Shown piece after piece: positions 1 to 6,615 of a stretch of DNA of 64,000 nt. The position numbers and the translations under genes were made by a program. Positions within the stretch are counted from its first letter, which is position 1. Each line of letters starts with the position of its first letter. Source of the stretch: JAWPMT01 sp965267435 (GTDB lineage: Bacteria; Bacteroidota; Bacteroidia; Cytophagales; Cyclobacteriaceae); NCBI GenBank assembly GCA_965267435.1, contig OZ253960.1:930001-994000 (forward strand). The letters run 5' to 3'. The notes under the pieces are model-generated. The model saw nothing but the letters and a program-made list of their open reading frames with translations, did not search any database and was not told where the DNA came from.

Positions 1-597
1 CCCGTGTACCCAATCAAAATTGGCTCTGATTGGAACCTGATCACAAGGACGATTTTTCCAATAATAACTCAACCGGATTTGACCATGGAATCTGGAAGCT
101 CCACAGGATTAGGAGATATCAGCTTTACTGCTTTTTTATCTCCTTCTTCACCCGGCAAGGTCATATGGGGTGTAGGACCAGCCATTTCAATTCCCACCGC
201 GGGAGACAATATACCGGGTTTCGGGAAATGGGCTGCGGGTCCATCGGTAGTAGCGTTGACGATTGCTGGCCCCTGGGTGGCCGGAGCATTGGTAAACAAT
301 GTGTGGTCTGTCGGAGGTGATGATGCCGATCCTGACGTCAGTTTCTTGTTGTTCCAGTATTTTGTCAATTACAATATGCAAAGCGGGGCATATTTGGTCT
401 CCGCTCCGATTATTACCAACAACTGGAAAGTGGATGATAGTTTGATTCTGCCATTTGGAGGTGGAATTGGCAAAATCTTCAGAATAGGAAAGCTTCCCAT
501 CAATGCAAATCTGCAGGCGTATTACAATGTCGTTACTCCTGAAGGCGGTCCGAATTGGTCGTCGAGATTTCAAGTGCAGCTCATGTTCCCAAAATAG
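1..597 (+). CDS. Outer-membrane transporter/porin-like protein, 3' part (neuromedin U / phenol MetA-like family)
   Basis: The frame is open from the left edge, so the N-terminus (signal peptide and first beta strands) is missing; an in-frame GTG at base 4 is not a credible start. About 198 residues are visible. They show alternating hydrophobic/aromatic strands with turns such as GVGPAISIPTA, GKWAAGPSVVALT, WSVGGDDADPDVS, QYFVNYN and a C-terminus FQVQLMFPK ending in an aromatic-X-X segment, as expected for an outer-membrane barrel. The order of blocks (DWNLITRTI, PGKVIWGVGP, GPWVAGALVN, NLQAYYNVV) matches the family annotated as transporter, neuromedin U or Phenol_MetA_deg. Family membership is recognised by memory of these blocks; the transported substrate is unknown. 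The alkylsulfatase gene starts 24 bp downstream, so the two may be co-transcribed. Confidence 0.75.
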   Translation, partial: PVYPIKIGSDWNLITRTIFPIITQPDLTMESGSSTGLGDISFTAFLSPSSPGKVIWGVGPAISIPTAGDNIPGFGKWAAGPSVVALTIAGPWVAGALVNNVWSVGGDDADPDVSFLLFQYFVNYNMQSGAYLVSAPIITNNWKVDDSLILPFGGGIGKIFRIGKLPINANLQAYYNVVTPEGGPNWSSRFQVQLMFPK

Positions 598-621
598 ATT
601 AGAACGAAAACTACCTACTAT

Positions 622-2715
622 ATGAGAATTTCAATCAAGTTAAAACCATTGCTCAAGCTAGCTCTTGGCTACAGTATGTTACTAGGAGCATGCTCATCAC
701 CAACTATAAATCAAGAAGCAAAAATAGCCTCAGACCATTTTGACCCAAAAGGGAAAGCGCCAACAGCAGCGACTGTTGCCAAATGGGAGGCACTCAAGAA
801 TAAAATGCCTTTTGAAGATGTACGGGATTTTGCGGAACAAGAAAAGGGTTTTATCGCTGCGCCTGACTACAAAGAAATTAAAGCTGATGCAGGACACGTC
901 GCATGGAGTATGGGGAAATATGAATTCTTATTAGAGGATAAGGACTACCAAAGCATCCACCCTTCTTTGCAAAGACAAGCGACTCTTAATATGAATTATG
1001 GGTTATACGAAGTAATTGATGGAATATATCAGGTAAGAGGCTATGACCTGGCCAATATTACTTTTGTCAGAAGTGATAACGGGTGGATTGTCTTTGATCC
1101 GCTCACAGCCAAGGAAACAGCACGTGCGGCGTTGGAATTTATTAATGAACAATTAGGTGCTCGACCCGTGGTGGCTGTGGTGTATTCGCATTCTCATGGT
1201 GATCACTGGGGTGGAGTTAGAGGAGTCGCAGATGAGGAGGATGTGAGATCAGGAAAAGTGAAAATAATTGCTCCTGATGGCTTCATGCAACATGCCGTCT
1301 CTGAAAACATCTACGCCGGAAATGCGATGACAAGGAGAATGTTTCTACAGTATGGTGTGTTGTTGCCCGCTGATCCTTTCGGTCACGTAGATCAAGCCAT
1401 CGGAAAAAACACAGCTGCTGGAGATTTAGGACTGATTGCTCCCAATCTGATCATTGAAGATGATATTCAGAATCTCACAATTGATGGCGTCAAAATGGTG
1501 TTTCAATTGACGCCAGATACTGAAGCCCCTTCGGAAATGAACACCTACTTTCCGGATATGAAAGCATTTTGGGCTGCTGAAAATATTGTTGCCACCATTC
1601 ACAATATCTACACGCTTAGGGGTGCGATGGTAAGAGACGCGCTCAATTGGTCAAAAAACATCAACGAGGCACTTTATCTATTTGGCCAGGAAGCAGAGGT
1701 CATGTTTGCCTCCCACTCATGGCCAAGATGGGGAAATGAAAGAATACAAGAAGTAATGAAAGACCAACGAGATGCATACGCGCATTTGAACAATGGGGTA
1801 CTGCATTTAGTAAATCAAGGCGTTACATTAAACGAAATTCACAATGAATACAAAGTGCCAGAAAGTCTACAGGATAGCTGGCAGGCCAGGTCTTATCATG
1901 GGTCACCTGAAAACAATAGCAGGGGAGTCGTCAACAGATACTTAGGGCATTGGGATGGAAATCCTGCGAATCTGATTCCGCTATCTCCTTATGAGTCCTC
2001 GCCACTTTTTGTTGAGATGATGGGCGGCGCCGAAAAAATTCTTAACAAATCTAATAGCCTGTTCAATGAGGGCAAGTATCTATATGCCATCGAGCTCCTT
2101 AATAAGTTGACTTATGGTGAACCCAACAATCAGGACGCGAAAAATCTATTAGCCGATTGCTATGAGCAGATGGGATATCAGCAGGAAAGCCCCAGTTTGA
2201 GGAATGCTTTTCTTGCAGGAGCATTTGAATTGAGGAATGGAATTCCTGCCGGAGCTTCTCCGAAGGCTGACGGACCAGATGTAATAAAAGCTATGGAAAC
2301 TGGTCTATGGCTGGATTTTCTGGGCATTCGATTAGTGAGTGAAAGGGCAGCGGATAAAGCCTTCAAAATAAATCTCATCACACCAGATAATAATGAAAAG
2401 TACCTCATTGAACTGAGCAACTCTACGCTTACAAATATTGAGGGTTTCCTGGCGGAAGACGCTGATTTGGAAATCACAATTAATCGCTCTGACCTGGACT
2501 TGGTCATGATGGGAGTGAAGTCATTGGACGAGATGATTGCTGATGGTACGGCTACATCTGCTGGTGACAAAACCATTATTGATCAATTGAAATCAATGAT
2601 GATTCATTTTGAAATACGCTTTGAAATATTACCCGGAACGCTACCTGTCGGTGATCAGCAGTACAACAGAAACCCATTTCAACAAGACGTACCTGCTGTT
2701 GTAGGTGCTGAATAA
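622..2715 (+). CDS. Linear primary-alkylsulfatase, MBL fold (SdsA1/BDS1/YjcS family), lipoprotein
   Basis: This 697-residue protein probably hydrolyses primary alkyl sulfate esters such as dodecyl sulfate to alcohol and sulfate, using two zinc ions. A lipoprotein signal ends at LLGAC (Cys about 24), so it should be anchored in the envelope. The metallo-beta-lactamase domain carries HSHGDH at about residues 190-195. It is followed by family-typical blocks SENIYAGNAMTRR, PDTEAPSEMN (second metal-ligand region) and the ASHSWPRWGNE segment. A helical dimerisation region follows, then a C-terminal SCP2-like lipid-binding domain (ITINRSDLDLVMMG). Length and domain order are normal for the family, which I recognise with confidence; the true substrate is inferred. 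It stands 24 bp after an outer-membrane protein, possibly an uptake channel, and is followed by a strong terminator hairpin. Confidence 0.9.
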   Translation: MRISIKLKPLLKLALGYSMLLGACSSPTINQEAKIASDHFDPKGKAPTAATVAKWEALKNKMPFEDVRDFAEQEKGFIAAPDYKEIKADAGHVAWSMGKYEFLLEDKDYQSIHPSLQRQATLNMNYGLYEVIDGIYQVRGYDLANITFVRSDNGWIVFDPLTAKETARAALEFINEQLGARPVVAVVYSHSHGDHWGGVRGVADEEDVRSGKVKIIAPDGFMQHAVSENIYAGNAMTRRMFLQYGVLLPADPFGHVDQAIGKNTAAGDLGLIAPNLIIEDDIQNLTIDGVKMVFQLTPDTEAPSEMNTYFPDMKAFWAAENIVATIHNIYTLRGAMVRDALNWSKNINEALYLFGQEAEVMFASHSWPRWGNERIQEVMKDQRDAYAHLNNGVLHLVNQGVTLNEIHNEYKVPESLQDSWQARSYHGSPENNSRGVVNRYLGHWDGNPANLIPLSPYESSPLFVEMMGGAEKILNKSNSLFNEGKYLYAIELLNKLTYGEPNNQDAKNLLADCYEQMGYQQESPSLRNAFLAGAFELRNGIPAGASPKADGPDVIKAMETGLWLDFLGIRLVSERAADKAFKINLITPDNNEKYLIELSNSTLTNIEGFLAEDADLEITINRSDLDLVMMGVKSLDEMIADGTATSAGDKTIIDQLKSMMIHFEIRFEILPGTLPVGDQQYNRNPFQQDVPAVVGAE

Positions 2716-2773
2716 TTTGCTTTGGGCATTGAAAATTCCTTCTGTTAAAGCAAAATAAACATTTCACAGCATG

Positions 2774-2803
2774 GTATAAAGGGCATTAAAACGCCCTTTA
2801 TAC
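2774..2803. terminator. Perfect 11-bp stem hairpin after the alkylsulfatase gene
   Basis: GTATAAAGGGC and GCCCTTTATAC form a perfect 11-bp stem around the 8-base loop ATTAAAAC, 59 bp after the stop at 2715. A- and T-rich stem bases on both sides would let it act in both directions. A similar loop (ATTCAAAC) occurs in the hairpin at 20572-20600. It is a terminator by position and form. Confidence 0.7.
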
Positions 2804-2843
2804 AGACTACATTCGTGAGTTTGGAGCCGTTGGCCTCTGGTCT

Positions 2844-2990
2844 CCCCCGAATACCGCAAGTTTAGCCCCCGAATACCGCAAAGTTTAGCGCAGCCTAACT
2901 TGTGGGTTTAGTTACTCTCATCGATTGGCAAGCCGCCGAGACCCGCGGAGCCAGGGAGGCAAGCTGAGCAGGGTGGAGGGTAGGAGGTAG
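2844..2990 (+). repeat. R1 intergenic repeat, copy 1 (head and middle, doubled head)
   Basis: This is the first copy of the R1 family. The head CCCCGAATACCGCAAG occurs twice in tandem (about 2845 and 2867), followed by AAGTTTAGCGCAGCCTAACTTGTGG, which folds as a 9-bp hairpin. The middle block GCAAGCTGAGCAGGGTGGAG and the GGTAGGAGGTAG block follow. The usual R1 tail is missing; the copy runs into a different intergenic sequence (2991-3250). Confidence 0.85.
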
Positions 2991-3254
2991 TTCGTCGTTC
3001 TCTTTTATGGAACTTACCGGGTTGAAAACTTCCGAAATAGCATGTAAGTGGATCAGTTATTCCCCATTTCTGAAAAGCTTCGTAGGAGGTTGATGATTAG
3101 CGAGTGTTGTACTATTTTGGATAGTAATTACTTCCCGATTTGCCTTGATAGCTACCTGGATCGGGAGGTGGCGCACAAGTCTGTCGGTCTCCGGCAGCAA
3201 CAGCCTCTGGCGACGGATCGCAGGCAGGTGCTACATAACTGTAGTGTTGGCAAA
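2991..3254. repeat. Second intergenic repeat type, ending in an attC-like right arm
   Basis: No gene is seen here; the short open frames have no family features. The stretch resembles 11870-12045: both have ACTTACCG(G/A)GT, an ACTT(C/T)CGAAA block, a GTTG-ACTATTTTG-like block, a CCCGAT...ATCGGG segment and an end close to TGTAG(T/C)GTTGG. The final 15 bases here (3240-3254, TGTAGTGTTGGCAAA) are the reverse complement, with one mismatch, of TTTGCTAACACTACA at 12069-12083. That is the relation expected between right and left arms of related attC sites. GTTGGCA (3246-3252) fits the GTTRRRY core poorly at its last positions. Confidence 0.5.
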
Positions 3255-3288
3255 TGTTAATGATGAGTACACTAAACAACGTAAAATC

Positions 3289-3810
3289 ATGAAAAAATTA
3301 ATCTTATACATTCCATTCCTGGCAATCATATTGATTTGTGCTTGTGGCAGTGCTGGATATCTAGCGCAATCAGTGCCTTTAGGGTTTATTGCCACCGAAG
3401 GTGTTGAAATACGGGCCGAAGATGGATCCTTTGTATTAAAATCGGGAGAACAATGGAAGCCCCCCTTTGAAAATATATCAAGTCATGAAATGCATAGGAG
3501 CAATGCGGATATGATCAATTTTCACCGAGAAGCTCTTGACAATATGGGGGCAAGAAAAGTCAGGGTTAAAGTTCCATATCAATCTGAAGAATTGTATGGT
3601 GTGCTATTGCTAAGCAAAATATATTCAGGCTGTACTGGAGCAGAAACAAGGTCATACCGAATTACTATTCCTGAAAGCTACTATAGGCAAGCTCAAAATG
3701 GGAAGATATCTGTTTTATATGAATACTATTCTCAGTGTGGAGAGCTGATAGGGACTGATCTTCGAGCGAAAACTTGGGTATTGTGGATGTCTGATGTCCC
3801 TTTCAGATAG
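3289..3810 (+). CDS. Hypothetical lipoprotein, 173 aa
   Basis: I do not recognise the family. The ATG at 3289 is chosen because it is followed at once by a lipoprotein signal (MKKLILYIPFLAIILICAC, Cys about 19); the frame is open further upstream but that part has no protein-like features. The mature part is about 155 residues with two or three further Cys (SGCTGA and SQCGE) and an alternating beta pattern (KVRVKVPYQ, GVLLLSKIY, YRITIPESYY, ISVLYEYY), suggesting a small beta-sandwich facing the periplasm. It lies about 40 bp after an attC-like right arm and 9 bp before the next gene, so the two probably form one two-gene unit. Confidence 0.65.
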   Translation: MKKLILYIPFLAIILICACGSAGYLAQSVPLGFIATEGVEIRAEDGSFVLKSGEQWKPPFENISSHEMHRSNADMINFHREALDNMGARKVRVKVPYQSEELYGVLLLSKIYSGCTGAETRSYRITIPESYYRQAQNGKISVLYEYYSQCGELIGTDLRAKTWVLWMSDVPFR

Positions 3811-3819
3811 AATCAGGCT

Positions 3820-4518
3820 ATGATGAAGACAATGTACGCAAGTTTTGTACTTGTGCTTATATATGCCGTCGAGACAAAGGGACAATCATCTTTTTCAGAG
3901 CCAATTGGAATATATGAAGATAGTGCACAATTAAATTCGTTATTCACTATTCATGGTTCTTTAGTAATCATTAATAACTTAATATATGAGGTCCCCTGTG
4001 ATTGTATTTTGTGTGGAAGAAACCTGGCAGGTGACACAGAGCGTAGAAACCTCGGGGGCGACTCTGAGAACAGAAACCTGGCAGGTGACACAGAGCGCAG
4101 AAATCTCGGGGGCGATTCTGAGAACAGAAACCTCGCAGGTGACACAGAGCGCAGAAATCTCGGGGGCGACTCTGAGAACAGAAACCTGGCAGGTGACACA
4201 GAGCGCAGAAATCTCGGGGGCGACTCTGAGAACAGAAACCTGGCAGGTGACACAGAGAATAGGAATCTCGGGGGTAGCTCTGAGAGCAGGAACTTAGCTG
4301 GTGACACAGAGAACAGAAATCTTGGAGGCAACTCTGAGACTAGAAATCTCGGGGGCAACTCTGAGAATAGAAATCTGGCTGGGCAAGTTACTGAACTCAA
4401 TTGCCAGAATATTTCAGCAGAGGCATTTAGAATAACTGGAATAAATCCAAATTCTAAAATACTGTTTTATGATGGACTTCATTTAAAATCAATAGAAAAT
4501 CTAATTGTGAAGTTCTAG
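3820..4518 (+). CDS. Secreted protein with 14 nonapeptide repeats (RN-L-[AG]-G-x-x-E-x)
   Basis: This is a 232-residue protein with an N-terminal signal-like segment (MMKTMYASFVLVLIYAVETKG). Residues 67-192 are 14 consecutive nonapeptides of the form R-N-L-(A/G)-G-(D/N/S)-(T/S)-E-(R/N/S/T), in alternating A and B versions, for example RNLAGDTER and RNLGGDSEN. A short non-repeated C-terminal domain of about 40 residues follows (LNCQNISAEAFRITGINP...). The regular spacing suggests a beta-helix, solenoid or extended stalk, as in other short-repeat surface proteins; this is inference. Two CxxC-like cysteines lie just before the repeats (CDCILC). I do not recognise a named family. The gene follows the preceding lipoprotein by 9 bp. 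Confidence 0.65.
   Translation: MMKTMYASFVLVLIYAVETKGQSSFSEPIGIYEDSAQLNSLFTIHGSLVIINNLIYEVPCDCILCGRNLAGDTERRNLGGDSENRNLAGDTERRNLGGDSENRNLAGDTERRNLGGDSENRNLAGDTERRNLGGDSENRNLAGDTENRNLGGSSESRNLAGDTENRNLGGNSETRNLGGNSENRNLAGQVTELNCQNISAEAFRITGINPNSKILFYDGLHLKSIENLIVKF
4018..4395 (+). repeat. In-frame coding minisatellite, 27-bp unit (54-bp pair) x 14
   Basis: The array encodes the 14 nonapeptides of the preceding CDS. The first eight units are nearly identical at the DNA level and alternate AGAAACCTGGCAGGTGACAC-type and AGAAATCTCGGGGGCGACTC-type sequence. The last six are more diverged. Such identity indicates recent expansion by slippage or recombination, so unit number may differ between strains. 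The array also leaves a long antisense frame open, which I treat as an artefact. Confidence 0.9.
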
Positions 4519-4539
4519 CATTGAGAGAAACGACTCAAA

Positions 4540-4559
4540 GGGAAGCTACTTAGCTTCCC
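4540..4559. terminator. 8-bp stem hairpin after the nonapeptide gene
   Basis: GGGAAGCT and AGCTTCCC pair perfectly around ACTT, 22 bp after the stop at 4518. There is no T run, so it may be a weak or factor-assisted terminator. Confidence 0.5.
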
Positions 4560-4674
4560 AGTAGCTATCAGGAAATGGCAGATGTGAAGCTGGAGACTCA
4601 TAGCCGCGTAGGCTATCTGCCTGTGGCCAAAGCAGTATTTGAGTTACTTGTACAAGCATTAGAGATAATAGATT

Positions 4675-5286
4675 ATGAGAAGTTCATTGATGATTTTGAC
4701 TATTGGAATTACCATATTCTACAGTTTTTTAGTCAAGGGCCAAGAAGCGGATTTTGATCCAAATGCCTTGAAAGCGGAATATTTTCAAGATGAAGAAGTA
4801 AAAGATGGGCTAATAATTAATGACAATCAAGGAAACTCCTATAGGATCAAAAATTCAGAATACTCAAGAGGCTTATATGTATACAAAGATGACAAATGGC
4901 TTAAGCATGGTGCCTTCTACAGTATTTCCAGTGGACGCGTAACTTCAAAAACAACTTATAGCTATGGCAAAAAGCATGGTCCATATGAGTCCTACTATTC
5001 AAGTGGCAAGATAAATTTTCAATACAGTTTCCAGAATAACCTAAAGGAAGGAAAATGGTATCAGTATCGTGAAGATGAGACCTTGTTTCAAGAATTTGAC
5101 TATAGAAATGGATTGAAAGAAGGCGCTCAAATAACTTATCACTCTAATGGGAGAAAAAATTTTGTCAGCACATATGTCTTAGGCAAGAAGCATGGAGAAT
5201 CATTGGTGTATAATGATCAGGGTAAACTTGTATCAAGATCTCAATATGACGCGGGTAAGAAAATTGGAAAAACTGAATGGTATTGA
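4675..5286 (+). CDS. Secreted MORN-repeat protein (YwqK antitoxin-like family)
   Basis: This 203-residue protein starts with a signal peptide (MRSSLMILTIGITIFYSFLVKGQ). From about residue 75 it carries MORN-like repeats, each about 22-24 residues: KHGAFYSISSGRV, KKHGPYESYYSSGKI, KEGKWYQYREDETL, KEGAQITYHSNGRK, KKHGESLVYNDQGKL. Proteins of this type in Bacteroidota are usually labelled as toxin-antitoxin YwqK family antitoxin, but the label rests on repeat similarity only. With a signal peptide and no adjacent toxin an envelope role is more likely. It is the only gene between the hairpin at 4540 and the DUF6090 remnant, consistent with a one-gene cassette, although I could not find clear cassette ends for it. 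Confidence 0.75.
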   Translation: MRSSLMILTIGITIFYSFLVKGQEADFDPNALKAEYFQDEEVKDGLIINDNQGNSYRIKNSEYSRGLYVYKDDKWLKHGAFYSISSGRVTSKTTYSYGKKHGPYESYYSSGKINFQYSFQNNLKEGKWYQYREDETLFQEFDYRNGLKEGAQITYHSNGRKNFVSTYVLGKKHGESLVYNDQGKLVSRSQYDAGKKIGKTEWY

Positions 5287-5381
5287 CTTGACTGAATGCC
5301 TAAAAATGTACCGCAAATCACCTCTCGCTATTCGGTGCCTACGGTTCATACCCTCAACGTTCGAGATCATTTACCCGAACC

Positions 5382-5495
5382 ATGAAGAAAGTTCTAGAGA
5401 CATTACAAGAGAAGTGGGCTGAGTATCTATTAGAGATCATAGTGATTACGCTAGGTATTCTTTTGGGGCCTTTGCACCCACTACCGCAAGTCTAG
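5382..5495 (+). pseudogene. Truncated 5' end of a DUF6090-family gene, cut by R1
   Basis: An ATG at 5382 opens a 37-codon frame that begins MKKVLETLQEKWAEYLLEI and continues IVITLGILLG. This is the characteristic N-terminus of DUF6090 proteins (basic start, W-x-EY, then one membrane helix), which are normally about 230-260 residues. Homology stops after about 30 codons, exactly where the R1 head (CACCCACTACCGCAAG) begins, and the frame ends inside R1. Everything beyond the first helix has been lost, so this is a remnant at an R1 joint. Confidence 0.75.
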
Positions 5496-5801
5496 CCCAG
5501 CGCAACTGGTGGGTTTAGTGCCCACCTCTGACCCGGATAGGTTACTTTTTCTTTCTAGCAAATGCTCGCCCGCCGGGCTTCCACCTCCTATACTCAAAGT
5601 CAAAAGCACGATCGGGCTATCGATGAAGATCCAACTGGCGAAAACCGGTGAGATCCCTCGTAGCCAGGGCGGTAAGCTGAGCAGGGTGGAGGATAGGAGG
5701 TAGGACTTGATTTGCGGGTACTTTCTTATGCTGGAGTTTCCGGGGAAGTGGTTAGATTGGGTAGTAGGAGATAAATGCTGTAAGGTCTATCTGGATGTTA
5801 G
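5474..5801 (+). repeat. R1 repeat, copy 2 (complete, with about 100-bp insertion)
   Basis: Head CACTACCGCAAGTCTAGCCC, then a non-standard stretch (about 5520-5640) that includes a CGATCGGGCTATCGATG segment, then the middle block (GGTAAGCTGAGCAGGGTGG) and a full tail: GACTTGATTTGCGGGTACTT, GATTAGATTGGGTAGTAGGA in its usual GGTTAGATT variant, then AGATAAATGCTGTAAGGTCTATCT and GGATGTTAG. The tail contains a 7-bp stem AGATAAA/TTTATCT (one mismatch here). The next unit starts precisely at its terminal GTTAG. Confidence 0.85.
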
Positions 5802-6347
5802 CATCAATCCTTGCGACTTTGGAAATCGTTAACTTTACAATATGACCATTGAACAAAAGAAGATAGCGCTTATCAGTTGGATAACTAATATTGATGACGA
5901 GGCAATTATCGACCAAATCGTGGGAATTCAGAGGTCATCACTCGAGGATCTACCTGATGCCATCGTTGAATTATTGAGGATTGCCGATTCGGAGCCTGAA
6001 GAAGGCCTGACCAAACACACCAATGTCAGAGATCTTCTGAAATGAAAGAAATAAGATGGACAGAAACGGGGAAGAGGACTCTTCGCGAAACTTCTGACTT
6101 TCTTCTTGAACTATGGAATGACAAGGTAAATCAGGATTTTATCGACCAGCTTGAATTTCGCATTGGCCAGCTAAGTCGAAATCCAGAAATGGGCCCCGCC
6201 TTGGATAACACGGATTTCAGAAAACTAGTAATCCACCAGACTATATCACTCTATTACGTGAACAGACCAGATTTTATCAAAGTCTTGGTTATATGGGACA
6301 ATCGTTCCAATCCGGATCAACTTTTAGAAAAATTGACTGATGCTAAC
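5797..6347 (+). mobile_element. Candidate gene cassette with toxin-antitoxin pair, matched ends
   Basis: The unit begins GTTAGCATC (5797-5805), directly at the end of R1 copy 2, and ends GATGCTAAC (6339-6347), the exact 9-base reverse complement. In integrons the first bases of a cassette are complementary to the R'' core of its own attC, because the circular cassette joins them into one site. The terminal core lies inside the last codons of the toxin gene. No other explanation of the matched termini is apparent. The rest of the attC to the right (AATCAGTAAAGGTCATCC...) resembles that after the 11288-11779 gene. Confidence 0.6.
5842..6045 (+). CDS. Antitoxin of a RelE/ParE-type toxin-antitoxin pair, 67 aa
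   Basis: This small acidic, helical protein (MTIEQKKIALISWITNIDDE..., C-terminus TKHTNVRDLLK) lies directly before a ParE-type toxin and overlaps its start by four bases (ATGA at 6042-6045). Size, gene order, overlap and a basic-then-acidic layout fit Bacteroidota antitoxins that precede ParE toxins. No specific DNA-binding fold is evident by eye, so assignment is mainly by context. It should neutralise the toxin and probably represses the pair's promoter. The pair fills the whole candidate cassette, matching the known stabilising role of toxin-antitoxin cassettes in large chromosomal integrons. Confidence 0.75.
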   Translation: MTIEQKKIALISWITNIDDEAIIDQIVGIQRSSLEDLPDAIVELLRIADSEPEEGLTKHTNVRDLLK

Positions 6348-6356
6348 AATCAGTAA
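6042..6356 (+). CDS. Type II toxin, RelE/ParE superfamily, 104 aa
   Basis: The protein starts MKEIRWTETGKRTLRETSDF and has the family layout: an N-terminal strand (IRWTETGKRTL), two helices (TSDFLLELWNDKVNQDFIDQL), the RNPEMGP turn, and C-terminal strands (FRKLVIHQTISLYYVNRP, FIKVLVIWDNRSNPDQL). The block ending in W-D-x-R-x-(N/D)-P is typical of ParE-like toxins. These act on DNA gyrase (ParE) or on ribosome-bound mRNA (RelE); the sequence alone does not tell which. The start overlaps the antitoxin stop. Its last codons contain the cassette end core GATGCTAAC, so a small change in the attC core would alter the toxin C-terminus. Confidence 0.85.
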   Translation: MKEIRWTETGKRTLRETSDFLLELWNDKVNQDFIDQLEFRIGQLSRNPEMGPALDNTDFRKLVIHQTISLYYVNRPDFIKVLVIWDNRSNPDQLLEKLTDANNQ

Positions 6357-6401
6357 AGGTCATCCGCCATCCTGCGAATTGGCGGCTGGTCATGGGACTT
6401 G

Positions 6402-6527
6402 CCCCCGAATACCGCAAGTTTAGCGCAGCGTAACTTGTGGTCTTATTTACTCTTTTCGATTTGAAAATCAGCGAGATCCCACTTAGCCAGGGCGGCAAGC
6501 TGAGCAGGGTCGAGGATCGGCGGTAGG
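6402..6527 (+). repeat. R1 repeat, copy 3 (head and middle, no tail)
   Basis: Head CCCCCGAATACCGCAAGTTT with hairpin loop TAGCGCAGCG and TAACTTGTGG, then GTCTTATTTACTCTTTTCGA (also in copy 6), GCCAGGGCGGCAAGCTGAGC and a CGGCGGTAGG end. The tail is absent; the sequence runs on to the 3' side of the reverse-oriented KAP gene. Confidence 0.85.
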
Positions 6528-6582
6528 TTTTCGTCTGAGGGTAGGGAGTAAATCTGCGCGACTATTGAAGATCACGCCGAGT

Positions 6583-6604
6583 AGAATAGTATGCTCACTA
6601 TTCT
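6583..6604 (-). terminator. 8-bp stem hairpin after the EVE-KAP gene
   Basis: AGAATAGT and ACTATTCT pair around ATGCTC, 12 bp beyond the stop codon of the minus-strand KAP gene. No T run follows on that strand, so terminator function is only suggested by position. Confidence 0.4.
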
Positions 6605-6615
6605 AAGAGTGACTA

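Noticed and set aside
3048..3260. Short frames in the 2991-3288 gap
   Set aside because: They lie in a repeat related to 11870-12045 and show no protein-like composition.
4018..4395. Possible CRISPR array
   Set aside because: Units are contiguous, 27 bp, in frame and coding; there are no unique spacers and no cas genes.
3951..4400. Long antisense open frame of about 149 codons under the nonapeptide gene
   Set aside because: It is open only because the 27-bp units repeat; its product is a simple repeat with no start signal, and the sense strand has a signal peptide and a real C-terminal domain.
4575..4757. Short frame ahead of the MORN protein
   Set aside because: It overlaps the signal peptide of the MORN gene in another frame and has no recognisable features.
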